Part shown: positions 27,380 through 36,090 of the stretch, one piece after another
Position numbering within the stretch: the stretch's first letter is position 1
Layout: every line of letters begins with the position of its first letter
Source: Chromatiales bacterium
GTDB lineage: Bacteria; Pseudomonadota; Gammaproteobacteria; UBA6429; Thiohalophilaceae
Direction: 5' to 3'
Assembly: GCA_027032075.1 (NCBI GenBank)
Contig: JALVOC010000089.1
Location: 124,001-188,000, forward strand
Length of the DNA: 64,000 nucleotides
Notes under the pieces: model-generated
What the model saw: the letters and a program-made list of their open reading frames with translations, nothing else
Database searches by the model: none
Told to the model about the DNA's origin: nothing
Translations under genes and position numbers: made by a program

Positions 27380-27808
27380 ATGCGAAAACGTGACCCGATG
27401 TGGGTATATGAAAAAAATTACGCATATTTGGTGAAGTTACTGGCGGAATTGATAAACAACACGGAGGGAAGTGTTGTCGCCTCAACTGAAGTGTCGGAAA
27501 TCAAAGCGACCCTGATCGAAAACTGCCGGTATACGCAGGTAATCGAGTTACGGGAGACGGGTGAGAGTGACAACGAGTACCTCAAAGGGATCCGGCTGCG
27601 GGTGCGTATTTACCACGATGCACAACTGGCCGAGGTAATCGCCTATCAGGGGAATGCACGTTTAAGAGCCAGATACAGTTATCCGAATGAAAAAATGTAT
27701 TATCCCGATGAAAAACGGCAAGTCAATTATTTGTTACACGAGTGGCTGCATAACCTGCGCGCCGCAGATTTCAGGAATGATGAAACCTGTGCCTATGTGG
27801 ATATGTAA
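27380..27808 (+). CDS. DUF1249 family protein
   Basis: A protein of about 142 residues of the YqiB/DUF1249 type. It has an N-terminal MWVYEKNYAYLVKLL helix, a central beta region (IRLRVRIYHDAQLAEVIAYQ) and a C-terminal YYPDEKRQVNYLLHEWLHNL. No signal peptide, so it is soluble and cytoplasmic. Function is unknown. Family members are usually near nudF/cpdA, which are not seen here. The start is uncertain: TTG 27359, ATG 27380 and ATG 27398 are all in frame, and none has a well-spaced Shine-Dalgarno. Confidence 0.75.
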   Translation: MRKRDPMWVYEKNYAYLVKLLAELINNTEGSVVASTEVSEIKATLIENCRYTQVIELRETGESDNEYLKGIRLRVRIYHDAQLAEVIAYQGNARLRARYSYPNEKMYYPDEKRQVNYLLHEWLHNLRAADFRNDETCAYVDM

Positions 27809-27861
27809 AATCAGTACAGTCCAGGGAGTCGACTGAACAAACGGAAGCAAGGTGTGAAACG

Positions 27862-28485
27862 ATGGAGAAGATAGGGAAGTTATATATCTGTTTAGTCTTT
27901 TTGTTATTACCGCTTGTCGCTGCTGCGGATGAATTCAATTCCGCCATCAAGGCGATGCACACTTCCAACTATCAATATTCCGCAAACGTCTGGTCCAAAT
28001 TATCAAAGCAGGGCAATGTGGTTGCCGAATACAATCTGGCAATCAGCCTGCAAAAAATGCAGGGTGACTCCCGGGAAGAGCGTGCCTGGTTGCGTTCAGC
28101 CGCACGCGACAGGTTGATTACAGCCTACAGCCGCCTGCAACCGGCATCGATCAGGCCCGCCCGCCTTGCCTCCCCGGCGCCTTCCCTGGGCCCCCAGGAA
28201 TGGCTACAGGTACAGGACCCGAATTTTTATACCTTGCAACTTGCCAGCAGCACGCTCCGCTCTTCCATCGAAAAATACTATGAACGGCATCAGTTGAAGG
28301 GGAAGGCGGGATTTTACCGTGATCGAAGGCAAGGAGAAGACAGGTACACGTTGGTCTATGGCGTATACCCGACGGCAAGCGCCGCCCGCAAGGCAATCAA
28401 TGATTTGCCCGAAGCACTGCGAAAATGGAAACCATGGGTAAGAAACATAAAAGAAGTGCAGCGCATCATGCAGCCGCTTGATTGA
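27862..28485 (+). CDS. Secreted SPOR-domain protein with TPR/Sel1-like region
   Basis: A 207-residue exported protein. The signal peptide (LYICLVFLLLPLVAAADE) is cleaved near residue 22. A short helical repeat follows (AIKAMHTSNYQYSANVWSKL then VVAEYNLAISLQKMQGDSRE), like half a Sel1/TPR unit. Then comes a SPOR-like domain (about 120-195: FYTLQLASSTLRSSIEKYYE, YTLVYGVYPTASAARKAI). SPOR domains bind denuded peptidoglycan at division septa, so a cell-wall role is likely. It stands alone on the plus strand. Confidence 0.78.
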   Translation: MEKIGKLYICLVFLLLPLVAAADEFNSAIKAMHTSNYQYSANVWSKLSKQGNVVAEYNLAISLQKMQGDSREERAWLRSAARDRLITAYSRLQPASIRPARLASPAPSLGPQEWLQVQDPNFYTLQLASSTLRSSIEKYYERHQLKGKAGFYRDRRQGEDRYTLVYGVYPTASAARKAINDLPEALRKWKPWVRNIKEVQRIMQPLD

Positions 28486-28617
28486 ACCACAAATCAAACA
28501 CAGGCGGACAGGCAATTGATGTCTGCCGCACGATATCCAGGGATTCGATTGCTGGGTCTTGCCACTTCGATTCCATATCACTGCATCACCGGAAAAAGAT
28601 CGCCGCAAAATGGAGGG

Positions 28618-28727
28618 GCCGTATCTCCAGTAGCTGCTGGCAAGACACGCTGTGAATACATCCCTGTAAGCTTCACGACAGCATCCCTGCTGCCGAGAGT
28701 CTTGCCAGCAGCTAGTGGAGATACGGC
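28618..28727 (+). repeat. Hairpin-rich palindromic element with 29-nt inverted arms (copy D)
   Basis: The left arm 28618-28646 and right arm 28699-28727 are inverted repeats of 29 nt with one mismatch (arm begins GCCGTATCTCC, ends GGCAAGAC). The 52-nt core begins ACGCTGTGAATAC and has two small stem-loops with the loop word ATCCC: TACATCCCTGTA (28657-28668) and CAGCATCCCTGCTG (28679-28692). The same core words occur in reverse in the element at 36124-36336, where the arms have a different sequence. No gene in it. Confidence 0.85.
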
Positions 28728-28971
28728 TTACCGATTTTGTAAAGTGGACACCTTTTTCGCACAGATATCTGGTAGTACGACGCGGGGAAAATTTTAAAAA
28801 AAACGGAATGAATTATCGGTAATTTGTCATAAAATTAGTATAATCAACCCGTACATGGATCAGTTTAGCATATAATTTTATTCTAATATCAATAGGGAGA
28901 GGTGGTTATAGTCTGACTTTTCCGGATTGGCGGGAAGGCGCTTGGTTTCAAAGACAAGGGGGGTATAAATC

Positions 28972-29076
28972 ATGTCTCAAAAAGTTGAAAACGCCTGTGT
29001 ATTTTGCGGAGCAATCCTGATTATTGTTGCCACAGTCGCGATAATCGGTATCCTGATATGGACTCAATTTTTATAA
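28972..29076 (+). CDS. Small 34-residue single-transmembrane peptide
   Basis: An ORF of 34 codons (MSQKVENACVFCG..., ending WTQFL). A polar start with a CVFC pair precedes a strongly hydrophobic helix (about residues 13-30, rich in I, V, A, L). A Shine-Dalgarno-like AAGGGGGG lies at 28956-28963, 8 nt before the ATG, and a strong terminator follows 27 nt after the stop. The surrounding DNA is AT-rich with several TATAAT-like words (28839-28844, 28873-28878). That signal-bounded layout supports a real gene. Function unknown. Confidence 0.6.
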   Translation: MSQKVENACVFCGAILIIVATVAIIGILIWTQFL

Positions 29077-29102
29077 CAGCCAGAAATACCCGATAAATAA
29101 TT

Positions 29103-29133
29103 AAAAACGCCACCGCAAGAGGTGGCGTTTTTA
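29103..29133 (+). terminator. Bidirectional rho-independent terminator between the small ORF and ssrA
   Basis: AAAACGCCACC at 29104-29114 pairs perfectly with GGTGGCGTTTT at 29121-29131 (loop GCAAGA), with A-tract and T-tract on the two sides. It can end the small plus-strand gene and also read-through from ssrA on the minus strand. Confidence 0.9.
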
Positions 29134-29202
29134 GTTTCAGGATTTTTATTTGCTTCAGACAAACAAAAAAGCCTTTTGATATTGGCCCTTCTGGATCTTG
29201 TA

Positions 29203-29567
29203 TGGTGGAGGCGGCGGGAATCGAACCCGCGTCCGCAAATTCTCCGCCATCGGCTCTACATGCTTATCCACGCCTTTTGATTTAACTGCCAGCTACCCGA
29301 CGGGCAGGGAAGGCTGACAGCGATTCCGGTAAGGTTTTAGCGCTTTGGTCCCGGACGTACCGCCACGCGATCTTGTGAGATATGACCCCTGAAATCTGAA
29401 CGCACAAGCACGGCTTCAGTCAGAGGGCACCCTACTGGGTTTTAAGCAGCGAGTGCGTAGTTGTCGTCGTTGGCAACTATATTGGTTTGCAGTTGGATTA
29501 ACGAGGTAATCTGCACCTCGGCATGCACCTCCGGTTTTGTAACCCGCGTCGAAGCCAGGTCGCCCCC
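29203..29567 (-). ncRNA. ssrA: tmRNA (ssrA)
   Basis: The 365-nt tmRNA runs on the minus strand. The 5' end GGGGGCGACCTGGCTTCGAC and the 3' end GGTTCGATTCCCGCCGCCTC plus CACCA form the tRNA-like acceptor and T arm. The acceptor stem pairs over 7 bp with one G-U, and CCA is encoded. The tag reading frame, 29474 down to the stop at 29442, encodes ANDDNYALAA, a one-residue variant of the common gammaproteobacterial ANDENYALAA. It rescues stalled ribosomes with SmpB, whose gene lies 4 kb away. A possible -10 box (TAGAAT on the minus strand) is at 29593-29598, about 25 nt upstream of the mature 5' end. Confidence 0.98.
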
Positions 29568-29599
29568 TTGGTGATTCATCCATGAGACCGTTATTCTAG

Positions 29600-30182
29600 C
29601 GCAAAGTTCAGGGCAGGGGACAGGAGAAAGGCGGGTAGCGGGTTGTGGCTGGTTGGGAGCAGTGGCGGGAAAAGCAGGTCGGCGCCCCAAAAAAACCATA
29701 ATAAAAATAAGGAAAAGGCCAGCAGGCTTATCAGGTTTGCCGGTACAGAAGCAGTGGCAGAATAAAATCGAACGAAACCGGTGCGGCATTTTGCCACACA
29801 GGCAAAGCGTTTTGATTCGAGAGCGCGGCAGTTGGAGTTGGAGCGACTCCAGGTTTGTACGGGAAACGATTTGGACATTGCAAAGCATCGCTGATGAGCG
29901 TCTGCGTTTGTTATTAGTTCGAAAGTATGATTATCAACCAGTCATGGGCTTTTTCAAAAGCAGAGATTGATGTAGTGATAGAAGGTAGGCTAGGCTTTAG
30001 GTACAGCAAGAGTCTGTCTTTAATAAATCGTAATGAGAACTTTTATCAGGTACAACACTTTACTATATTAGACTCCTTCAATATTAGAAAAATGGGGAGG
30101 ACGCTGCGTTAGAAAAAAAATGTGTTGTTGTGTTTACTGATGAGTTGTTGAAAATATCATCTTTGCCTAGTTGTTTGCCTGT
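29600..30182. other. Gap between ssrA and the diguanylate cyclase gene
   Basis: 583 bp without a convincing gene. Plus-strand frames at 29653-29970 and 29927-30112 lack ribosome-binding sites and resemble no family I know. The part from about 29880 to 30170 is clearly more AT-rich than its surroundings and may hold the cyclase promoter or remnant DNA. Confidence 0.5.
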
Positions 30183-31559
30183 ATGAATGATAAACATGAG
30201 ACAAATATAGAGCCTGTGCTTTGTGGGGACGGATTGCGAAAGGCTCTGGAAATGCTTGATGAGCTTAAACAGTCTTTTGCTGGAGTGGTGATATACAAGC
30301 AGGTAGAACACGTCCTGCGCGAAGCGGACTACACCTACAATAATATGGTCCGTGGTTATGCCAAGATGACACAACGACTGCTGTACACCTTTCGAAAACA
30401 GCTTCCTGAAGATTCCCTGTTGTATCTTGAATTAAAACTCATCCAGAAACGGCTGACGCCGCCAATCTCGTTAACAGAACTTGTTGCGTTAAACAGTTAT
30501 CTAAAAAGCTCGGTTGAACTGTTATCTGATCTCACAAAACCCGATGAGGAATCAGTGCAGGAGGCGATTGCACCGTTTCTCGAAAAATATATCGAGGTGG
30601 AGAACCAGCCCCTCTCCAATACAGAGACACTGTTGGAGATGCAAAAAAAGGTGCTGGAATCGAAAAAATCCAAGATCGAAAAATACCGGGAAAATTCAGA
30701 ATCGGAACAACGTGTTGCATCGGTCTTTCAACAACATCTTAACAAACAGCACCGTGATTTGTTGGAATTGCAGGAAAAATTTGCCGCCAAGGTGGATAAG
30801 GCAACAAAAAAACACAACGAGTTTGAAGAGTTGCTGGAATCTTCCTTGACGAAGTTACGTAACAACCAGACCAAAGATGTGGAACTCCTTCGCCAACAAT
30901 TGGTTAAGGAAATTGAGACATTGCTTGGTGAGGAAAATTCTCTGGCGGACATGCTGATTGAATCGAGAACGTTGCTGGAGCTGACTGGCAACAACAGTCG
31001 CAGGTTAAGTGAAGAACTGGATCAGGTGCGTGTGCTCAGCCTGACTGATGAATTGACCAATATTTCCAATCGCCGTGCCTTTTTACGCCGTCTGGAGGAT
31101 GAACTGGTACGCGCACAGCGTGACAAGACGCCATTGACAGTCGGTATTCTGGATCTCGACCATTTTAAAAAGATCAATGATAAATACGGGCATCATATTG
31201 GCGACGAGATGTTGCGCACCTATGCGAGGGATATTCTTTCCATTTTCCGCCGTTATGACATGGTGGCGCGTTATGGTGGTGAGGAATTCTCTGTGATTCT
31301 GCCGAATACGGATAAAGAGGGCGCAGAGCGTGCTTTCAAGAAAGTACAAAAAAAAACAAGAGAGACGTTCTTTATCAATGCCGGTGACAGTATTTTGATC
31401 CCGACCTTTTCCGCCGGTCTGGCAATTTATCAACCCGGCGAATCCATGGAATCCTTGCTGGAACGTGCCGATAAAGCGTTATACCGGGCAAAACAGGCGG
31501 GGCGGGATCGTTTTGAAATCGATGTCAGCACTCAACAGGAACAAGCAAAAATCATCTGA
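30183..31559 (+). CDS. Diguanylate cyclase (GGDEF) with long helical N-terminal region
   Basis: A 458-residue protein. Residues 1-285 are helical and charged, with coiled-coil stretches and no membrane segment. The C-terminal GGDEF domain (about 290-450) has SLTDELTNISNRRAF, DLDHFKKINDKYGH and the active-site GGEEF at 365-369. The inhibitory I-site RxxD is present as RRYD five residues before it. It should make c-di-GMP from GTP and be product-inhibited. The N-terminus is probably the signal input. The ATG at 30183 is preferred over the in-frame TTG at 30171. c-di-GMP could act on FleQ and the PilZ-like protein in this window. Confidence 0.92.
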   Translation: MNDKHETNIEPVLCGDGLRKALEMLDELKQSFAGVVIYKQVEHVLREADYTYNNMVRGYAKMTQRLLYTFRKQLPEDSLLYLELKLIQKRLTPPISLTELVALNSYLKSSVELLSDLTKPDEESVQEAIAPFLEKYIEVENQPLSNTETLLEMQKKVLESKKSKIEKYRENSESEQRVASVFQQHLNKQHRDLLELQEKFAAKVDKATKKHNEFEELLESSLTKLRNNQTKDVELLRQQLVKEIETLLGEENSLADMLIESRTLLELTGNNSRRLSEELDQVRVLSLTDELTNISNRRAFLRRLEDELVRAQRDKTPLTVGILDLDHFKKINDKYGHHIGDEMLRTYARDILSIFRRYDMVARYGGEEFSVILPNTDKEGAERAFKKVQKKTRETFFINAGDSILIPTFSAGLAIYQPGESMESLLERADKALYRAKQAGRDRFEIDVSTQQEQAKII

Positions 31560-31949
31560 TAATGATCCGCCAGGCTGGATCCCTCTCAAGAAAGCAGTGT
31601 CATCAAGTTACTCCCACTTTGTTACTTTAATATAATATCAGACGCTCTTTTGCATCGGCTTATCCGGCATACGTTTGTCAAGCGGAAGGTTTGATTTTCC
31701 AGGTTTGCGGCTGGCTCTGTTGCGAAACCTGAAGCGGGTAATAATACTAAATGAACTGCAATGCGGAACGCGTATTTGGCCGTGTCTCGCACAAAAAACC
31801 ATCATCCTGATCAGGGTTAAAGCCGGTTTATTCCTCCTGTGCCCTCGCCAAACAACGGTTGGCAAAAAAATATTTTAACGAAAAAATTGTCACTACTATT
31901 ACTGTATGCAAATTTATTGTGGAATTATAACGTCGCGGCGTTTTTTATT

Positions 31950-32207
31950 GTAGAAACTCAATGCTGTCCCACTAACACAATCCGGATATTTGGCAAGCCC
32001 TTGATAATGAAACAGGTACAAATACTGAATGATATTGATGACATAAAATTGGCCCTCACGGTCAATCGAAGCCATTCCTTCTACCTCCGGGAGAAGGCCA
32101 GGATGAGGGGGTAAATAAAATAATGCGTTACCCGGTTTTTGATCCCCTCACCCCAACCCTCTCCCGGCGGGAGAGGGAGTTAATGGGACAGCAGTGGTAG
32201 AAACTCA
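31950..32207 (+). mobile_element. MITE-like element with terminal inverted repeats and flanking direct repeat
   Basis: TGCTGTCCCACTAAC at 31962-31976 and GTTAATGGGACAGCA at 32179-32193 are 15-bp inverted repeats with one mismatch, bounding 232 bp. GTAGAAACTCA occurs on both outer sides (31950-31960 and 32197-32207), 1 and 3 nt from the ends, as a possible target duplication. The inside holds no gene. It carries a GC-rich word CCCCTCACCCCAACCC followed by the perfect hairpin CCCTCTCCC-GGC-GGGAGAGGG (32157-32177), plus a degenerate reverse copy near 32092-32112. The rest of the 31560-32247 gap holds nothing I can assign. Confidence 0.65.
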
Positions 32208-32247
32208 TCCTGTTTAAACTAAACTGAACATAAAATGATGAGGTTTG

Positions 32248-33117
32248 ATGAATATGCCAGCAACTGAAGTACAGGACTTGGTTGAAAACGCAAGCGAACT
32301 CATTTCTCTTCCGGAGGTATCGCTGCGGGTCAATGAGATGGCCAATGATCCCGATTCGACGGCAGAAGCGATGGGCAAAGTCATTGCCCAGGATCCTGCG
32401 CTTGTGGCGCGTATGCTGAAAATTGCCAATAGCGCCTATTACGGTCTTGCAACTGAAGTCGATACGATCACGCGTGCCATTGCTATCCTGGGCACGAACA
32501 GGATTCGTGATCTGGTTTTGTCAACGGCAGCAAGCAAGGCCTTTGACGGCATTCCCAATGATTTGATTTCCATGCAGGATTTCTGGCACCACAGTTTATA
32601 CTGTGGTTTGCTGGCGCAGATATTGGCGAAAAAAAGCAACAAGGCCAAGGCCGAGTCAATCTTTATCGCCGGCTTGTTGCATGATATCGGCCAGCTTGTC
32701 ATGTTCAATCAGCTGCCTGAAAAATCACATGAGGCTATATTGTTGTTAATGGAAGGCAGTGAAGACCTGGAAACCTATGAGGCAGAACGCCGCGTCTTCG
32801 GCTTCGATCATATGCAGGTTGGAGCAGAGCTCATTAAAAGCTGGAATCTTGCCCCGGTGCTTCGGGAGTGCATTGAATTTCACCATGAACCACAAAATGC
32901 AAAAGACTATCCCTTTGAAGTTGCGCTTATCAATATCGCCAACGCGGTTGCGGTGATGGCCGATTTCAATTCCGTCAGTGAGGACGATGAAATACCCATG
33001 ATTCATCCATTGTCCTGGGAATTAACCGGCCTGACGAAAGACGATCTGCCTCCGGCGATAAAAGAAGCACGAGAGGAAATTGGGGAAATCGAGGCGGTAT
33101 TGTTCGATGCAAGCTGA
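32248..33117 (+). CDS. HDOD domain signalling protein
   Basis: A protein of about 289 residues with one HDOD domain (residues about 15-210): SLPEVSLRVNEMANDPDST, QDPALVARMLKIANSAYYG, and the partly kept HD motif GLLHDIGQLVMF. HDOD proteins are degenerate HD-GYP relatives, usually without phosphodiesterase activity, that act as scaffolds in chemotaxis, motility and c-di-GMP signalling. The start is ATG 32248 or 32254, and GAGG at 32240-32243 suits the second better by spacing. It lies alone after the MITE-like element. Confidence 0.88.
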   Translation: MNMPATEVQDLVENASELISLPEVSLRVNEMANDPDSTAEAMGKVIAQDPALVARMLKIANSAYYGLATEVDTITRAIAILGTNRIRDLVLSTAASKAFDGIPNDLISMQDFWHHSLYCGLLAQILAKKSNKAKAESIFIAGLLHDIGQLVMFNQLPEKSHEAILLLMEGSEDLETYEAERRVFGFDHMQVGAELIKSWNLAPVLRECIEFHHEPQNAKDYPFEVALINIANAVAVMADFNSVSEDDEIPMIHPLSWELTGLTKDDLPPAIKEAREEIGEIEAVLFDAS

Positions 33118-33270
33118 GTAACGATGCAGAAAAGGCTGTCCTGGGAGGAACGGCTCCCGCAGAACAATAAACAGGTGCTTTTCCCTACAGTCCGGCAGAA
33201 ACTGTGTCGTTACCAACAGCTGTGGTTTTTTGGATAGTCCTCTGCAAGCTCTGTTTCAGCGGGTCTGTGA

Positions 33271-33753
33271 TCAGGCTTTGCCCTTCAGCAGTCGTTGTTT
33301 GTCCCGTTTCCAGTCACGTTCCCGTTCCGTTGCGCGTTTGTCGTGGGCCTGTTTTCCCTTGGCGAGAGCGATTTCCAGTTTGGCCCGCCCCTTTTTCCAG
33401 TACATCGCGGTGGGAATAAGGGCGTAGCCTTTTCGTTCCACTGCGCCAATCAGCTTGTTCAGTTCCTCGCGGTGCAACAATAATTTGCGTGTGCGCATGG
33501 GATCCGGGTGAATATGGGTGGAGGCTGTGGGCAGTGGGGTGATCAGGGCACCAAGCAACCAGGCCTCACCGTCTTTCAGCAGCACATAACTGTCGCGCAA
33601 CTGCACGCGCCCGGCGCGCAGGCTTTTGACTTCCCAGCCCTCCAGTACCAGCCCCGCCTCGAACCGTTCTCCCAGGATAAAATCGTGGCGGGATTTTTTA
33701 TTCAGGGCGATGGTGTTGCTTTCGGGTTTGTTTTTCTTTTTTTGTTTGGCCAT
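33271..33753 (-). CDS. smpB: SmpB, tmRNA-binding protein
   Basis: A 160-residue SmpB: basic N-terminus ([20 protein letters not shown]), the OB-fold core ([20 protein letters not shown] then [15 protein letters not shown]) and a basic C-terminal tail ([20 protein letters not shown]) that reads the empty decoding site. The start at 33753 gives the family length. The frame remains open upstream, but that part is atypical. It binds the tmRNA encoded at 29203-29567. Confidence 0.96.
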   Translation of the reverse strand: MAKQKKKNKPESNTIALNKKSRHDFILGERFEAGLVLEGWEVKSLRAGRVQLRDSYVLLKDGEAWLLGALITPLPTASTHIHPDPMRTRKLLLHREELNKLIGAVERKGYALIPTAMYWKKGRAKLEIALAKGKQAHDKRATERERDWKRDKQRLLKGKA

Positions 33754-33934
33754 GATGGGATTATACCGGTGATGCCACGAGGCGCATACCGTTGTAAATT
33801 CTCGCCATTTGGGACAGCAGGAGTTGAGAAGTGTGGTCAATTTCCTGACAATTGGGGCTGGGAGCGGCGCCTGCTTATGGCCACAGAGCGGAAAACCGTA
33901 CGTCAGACAGTCAAACCACAGCACGCGAGGTACT

Positions 33935-35317
33935 ATGGCAACAAAGCGTATTTCCATACATGGTGAATGGTCATCCCGTTGGGCCTTTGTCCTGGCGGCG
34001 ACCGGCTCGGCAGTGGGCCTGGGGAATATCTGGAAATTTCCCTATATTACGGGTGAAAACGGCGGGGGCGCATTTGTTCTTGTCTACTTGATGTGTATCG
34101 CGATCATCGGTATTCCAATCATGATGGCGGAGATCATGCTTGGACGGCGTGGCCGGCAAAGTCCCATCAATACCATGCATACCCTGGCGATTGAGGCGGG
34201 ACACAATCCCCACTGGATGTGGCTCGGTTGGCTCGGGGTCGTGGCCGGTTTTCTGATCCTTTCATACTACAGTGTCATCGCCGGATGGGCACTGGCCTAT
34301 GTGTTTCGCACAGCCAGCGGCACGTTTACCAACGTCACTCCCGACGGCGTAGGCAGTATTTTTTCAACCTTTCTGGCAGATCCGGAAAGCCTGATGTTCT
34401 GGCATACCCTCTTCATGGTGATGACCATGCTGGTTGTGGCGCGTGGCGTAAATGGCGGGCTGGAAAAAGCGGTTAAATTTCTGATGCCGGCACTGTTTGT
34501 TATTTTACTTGTGCTGCTTGGTTTTGCCATGAGCAGCGGGGAATTCAACCAGGGACTTTCCTTTCTTTTTAATCCTGATTTCTCAAAGATCAACGCCAAT
34601 GGAGTGCTCATCGCCATGGGGCATGCCTTTTTCACTCTGAGCCTGGGGATGGGTGCAATCATGGTATACGGCTCCTATCTGCCGGAGAATGCCTCTATCG
34701 CGCGGACCACTTTCATGATTGCCGCGGCGGACACCACCGTGGCATTGATTGCGGGCATGGTGATTTTCCCCATCGTGTTTGCCAACAATCTTGAACCTGG
34801 CTCCGGACCCGGTCTCATTTTTCAGACCCTGCCGCTTGCTTTCGGGCATATGCCGGGGGGCCTGTTTTTTGGCACCCTGTTTTTTATCCTGCTTACTTTT
34901 GCGGCCTGGAGTTCGAGTATTTCCCTGATCGAGCCCGCTGTTGCCTGGCTGGTGGAAAATCATAACATGGACCGGATGAAAGCCTCGGTGGTGATGGGTA
35001 TTTCCTGCTGGCTGTTTGGCCTTCTTACGGTGTTCTCTTTCAATATCTGGTCTGATTACGCGCCCCTCTCGATGTTTGAGAGGTTCAGGGAGAAGACGTT
35101 GTTTGACCTGCTCGACTATTTGACCGCCAATATCATGCTGCCCCTGGGTGGATTATTGATTGCGGTATTCTCGGTGTGGCTGATGAGCGGTGAAGCCAGT
35201 CGTGATGAACTGGGAATGGGTGAGGGACCGTCTTATTTGCTATGGCGCTTTCTGGTACGTTACATTACGCCGGTTGCCGTAATCATCGTATTTTTGAGAG
35301 CGATTGAAGTTATTTAA
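33935..35317 (+). CDS. Sodium-dependent transporter, NSS/SNF family
   Basis: A 460-residue inner-membrane symporter with 11-12 predicted helices. The diagnostic first helix is [20 protein letters not shown] followed by FPY, an unwound sodium- and substrate-binding segment, then [10 protein letters not shown]. Later motifs include [13 protein letters not shown] and [19 protein letters not shown]. Bacterial relatives (MhsT, TnaT, LeuT) move amino acids with sodium. The substrate here is unknown. The start is chosen at ATG 33935, preceded by GCGAGG. It diverges from smpB and is followed after 15 nt by ratA. Confidence 0.92.
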   Translation: MATKRISIHGEWSSRWAFVLAATGSAVGLGNIWKFPYITGENGGGAFVLVYLMCIAIIGIPIMMAEIMLGRRGRQSPINTMHTLAIEAGHNPHWMWLGWLGVVAGFLILSYYSVIAGWALAYVFRTASGTFTNVTPDGVGSIFSTFLADPESLMFWHTLFMVMTMLVVARGVNGGLEKAVKFLMPALFVILLVLLGFAMSSGEFNQGLSFLFNPDFSKINANGVLIAMGHAFFTLSLGMGAIMVYGSYLPENASIARTTFMIAAADTTVALIAGMVIFPIVFANNLEPGSGPGLIFQTLPLAFGHMPGGLFFGTLFFILLTFAAWSSSISLIEPAVAWLVENHNMDRMKASVVMGISCWLFGLLTVFSFNIWSDYAPLSMFERFREKTLFDLLDYLTANIMLPLGGLLIAVFSVWLMSGEASRDELGMGEGPSYLLWRFLVRYITPVAVIIVFLRAIEVI

Positions 35318-35332
35318 AAAGGTTGATGTTGG

Positions 35333-35767
35333 ATGACAACCATAAACAAAAGTGCGCTGGTCCCCTATAGCGCGCAACAAATGTATGATCTGGTGGATAA
35401 CGTCGAAGCGTATGCCGAATTCCTGCCCTGGTGCAGTGCAGCCAGGGAGTTGAAACGGAGTGAGGAGGAAGTTGAAGCCAGTCTCGATATTTCCCACAGC
35501 GGCATTCATAAATCCTTCACCACCCGAAATCGCCTGATAAAAAACCGGCAGATTGAGATGGAACTGGTGGAGGGTCCGTTCCGGAAACTCCACGGCGTCT
35601 GGCGTTTTGAGCCACTGGGTGATGCCGGTTCAAAAGTCACGCTTGATTTGGACTTTGAGTTTTCCAGCAAGTTGCTGGGGATGACCTTTGGCCCGGTTTT
35701 CAGCAAGATAGCCGCTTCCTTGGTCGATGCTTTTATCCAACGTGCAAAACAGGTTTATGGCAAATAG
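35333..35767 (+). CDS. ratA: RatA/Coq10 family START-like protein
   Basis: A 144-residue START/polyketide-cyclase-fold protein (SALVPYSAQQMYDLVDNVEA; FLPWC; FEFSSKLLGMTFGPVFSKIA). The family includes mitochondrial Coq10 (ubiquinone binding) and E. coli RatA, reported to impair 70S subunit association. Conserved synteny smpB-ratA-rnfH-bamE supports orthology. Whether it acts on quinones or ribosomes is unsettled. Its end overlaps rnfH. Confidence 0.93.
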   Translation: MTTINKSALVPYSAQQMYDLVDNVEAYAEFLPWCSAARELKRSEEEVEASLDISHSGIHKSFTTRNRLIKNRQIEMELVEGPFRKLHGVWRFEPLGDAGSKVTLDLDFEFSSKLLGMTFGPVFSKIAASLVDAFIQRAKQVYGK

Positions 35768-36086
35768 GCAGAAATTCCAGGTGGAGGTTGCCTACGCGCG
35801 GCCGGATGTGCAGGTGATTATTCCGCTTGAAGTTGAAGCAGGCACAACCCTGGCCGAGGCGATTCATGTTTCCGGCATATTGGAACAATTCCCGGAAATC
35901 GATCTTGCAAAGAACAAGGTGGGTATTTTCGGCAAGCTGGCGAAGCCGGAGACGGTGTTGCGTGAAAAGGACAGAGTGGAAATCTACCGGCCGCTGATCG
36001 CCGATCCGAAAGAATCGCGCCGTAAGCGTGCGGCGAAAAAAGAAAAAAGTGTCCAGGCGCCAGCCGGCAGGGGAGCGGAATCCTAA
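35757..36086 (+). CDS. rnfH: RnfH family ubiquitin-fold protein
   Basis: A 109-residue protein of the RnfH/UPF0125 type: VEVAYARPDVQVIIPLEVEA, GTTLAEAIHVSGI, NKVGIFGKLAKPETVLREKD and RVEIYRPLIADPKESRRKRA. This is a beta-grasp fold followed by a basic tail. The ATG at 35757 overlaps the ratA stop by 11 nt. Function is not established. It ends about 4 nt before a repeat element. Confidence 0.92.
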   Translation: MANRQKFQVEVAYARPDVQVIIPLEVEAGTTLAEAIHVSGILEQFPEIDLAKNKVGIFGKLAKPETVLREKDRVEIYRPLIADPKESRRKRAAKKEKSVQAPAGRGAES

Positions 36087-36090
36087 ATAG

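Noticed and set aside
27181-27393. 70-codon frame after the VWA lipoprotein
   Set aside because: Its beginning is the terminator itself. A shorter form from ATG 27244 has no clear ribosome site and no recognisable feature.
28618-28727. CRISPR-like or terminator interpretation of the palindrome
   Set aside because: Only one inverted pair, no regular direct repeats or spacers, and no T-tract after the stem.
29443-29580. tRNA gene suggested by the T-arm and CCA sequence near 29203
   Set aside because: The T arm and CCA belong to the tmRNA tRNA-like domain; no anticodon arm is present.
29442-29888. 148-codon minus-strand frame ending in ANDDNYALAA
   Set aside because: Only its end is translated, as the tmRNA tag; the rest is structural RNA and upstream DNA.
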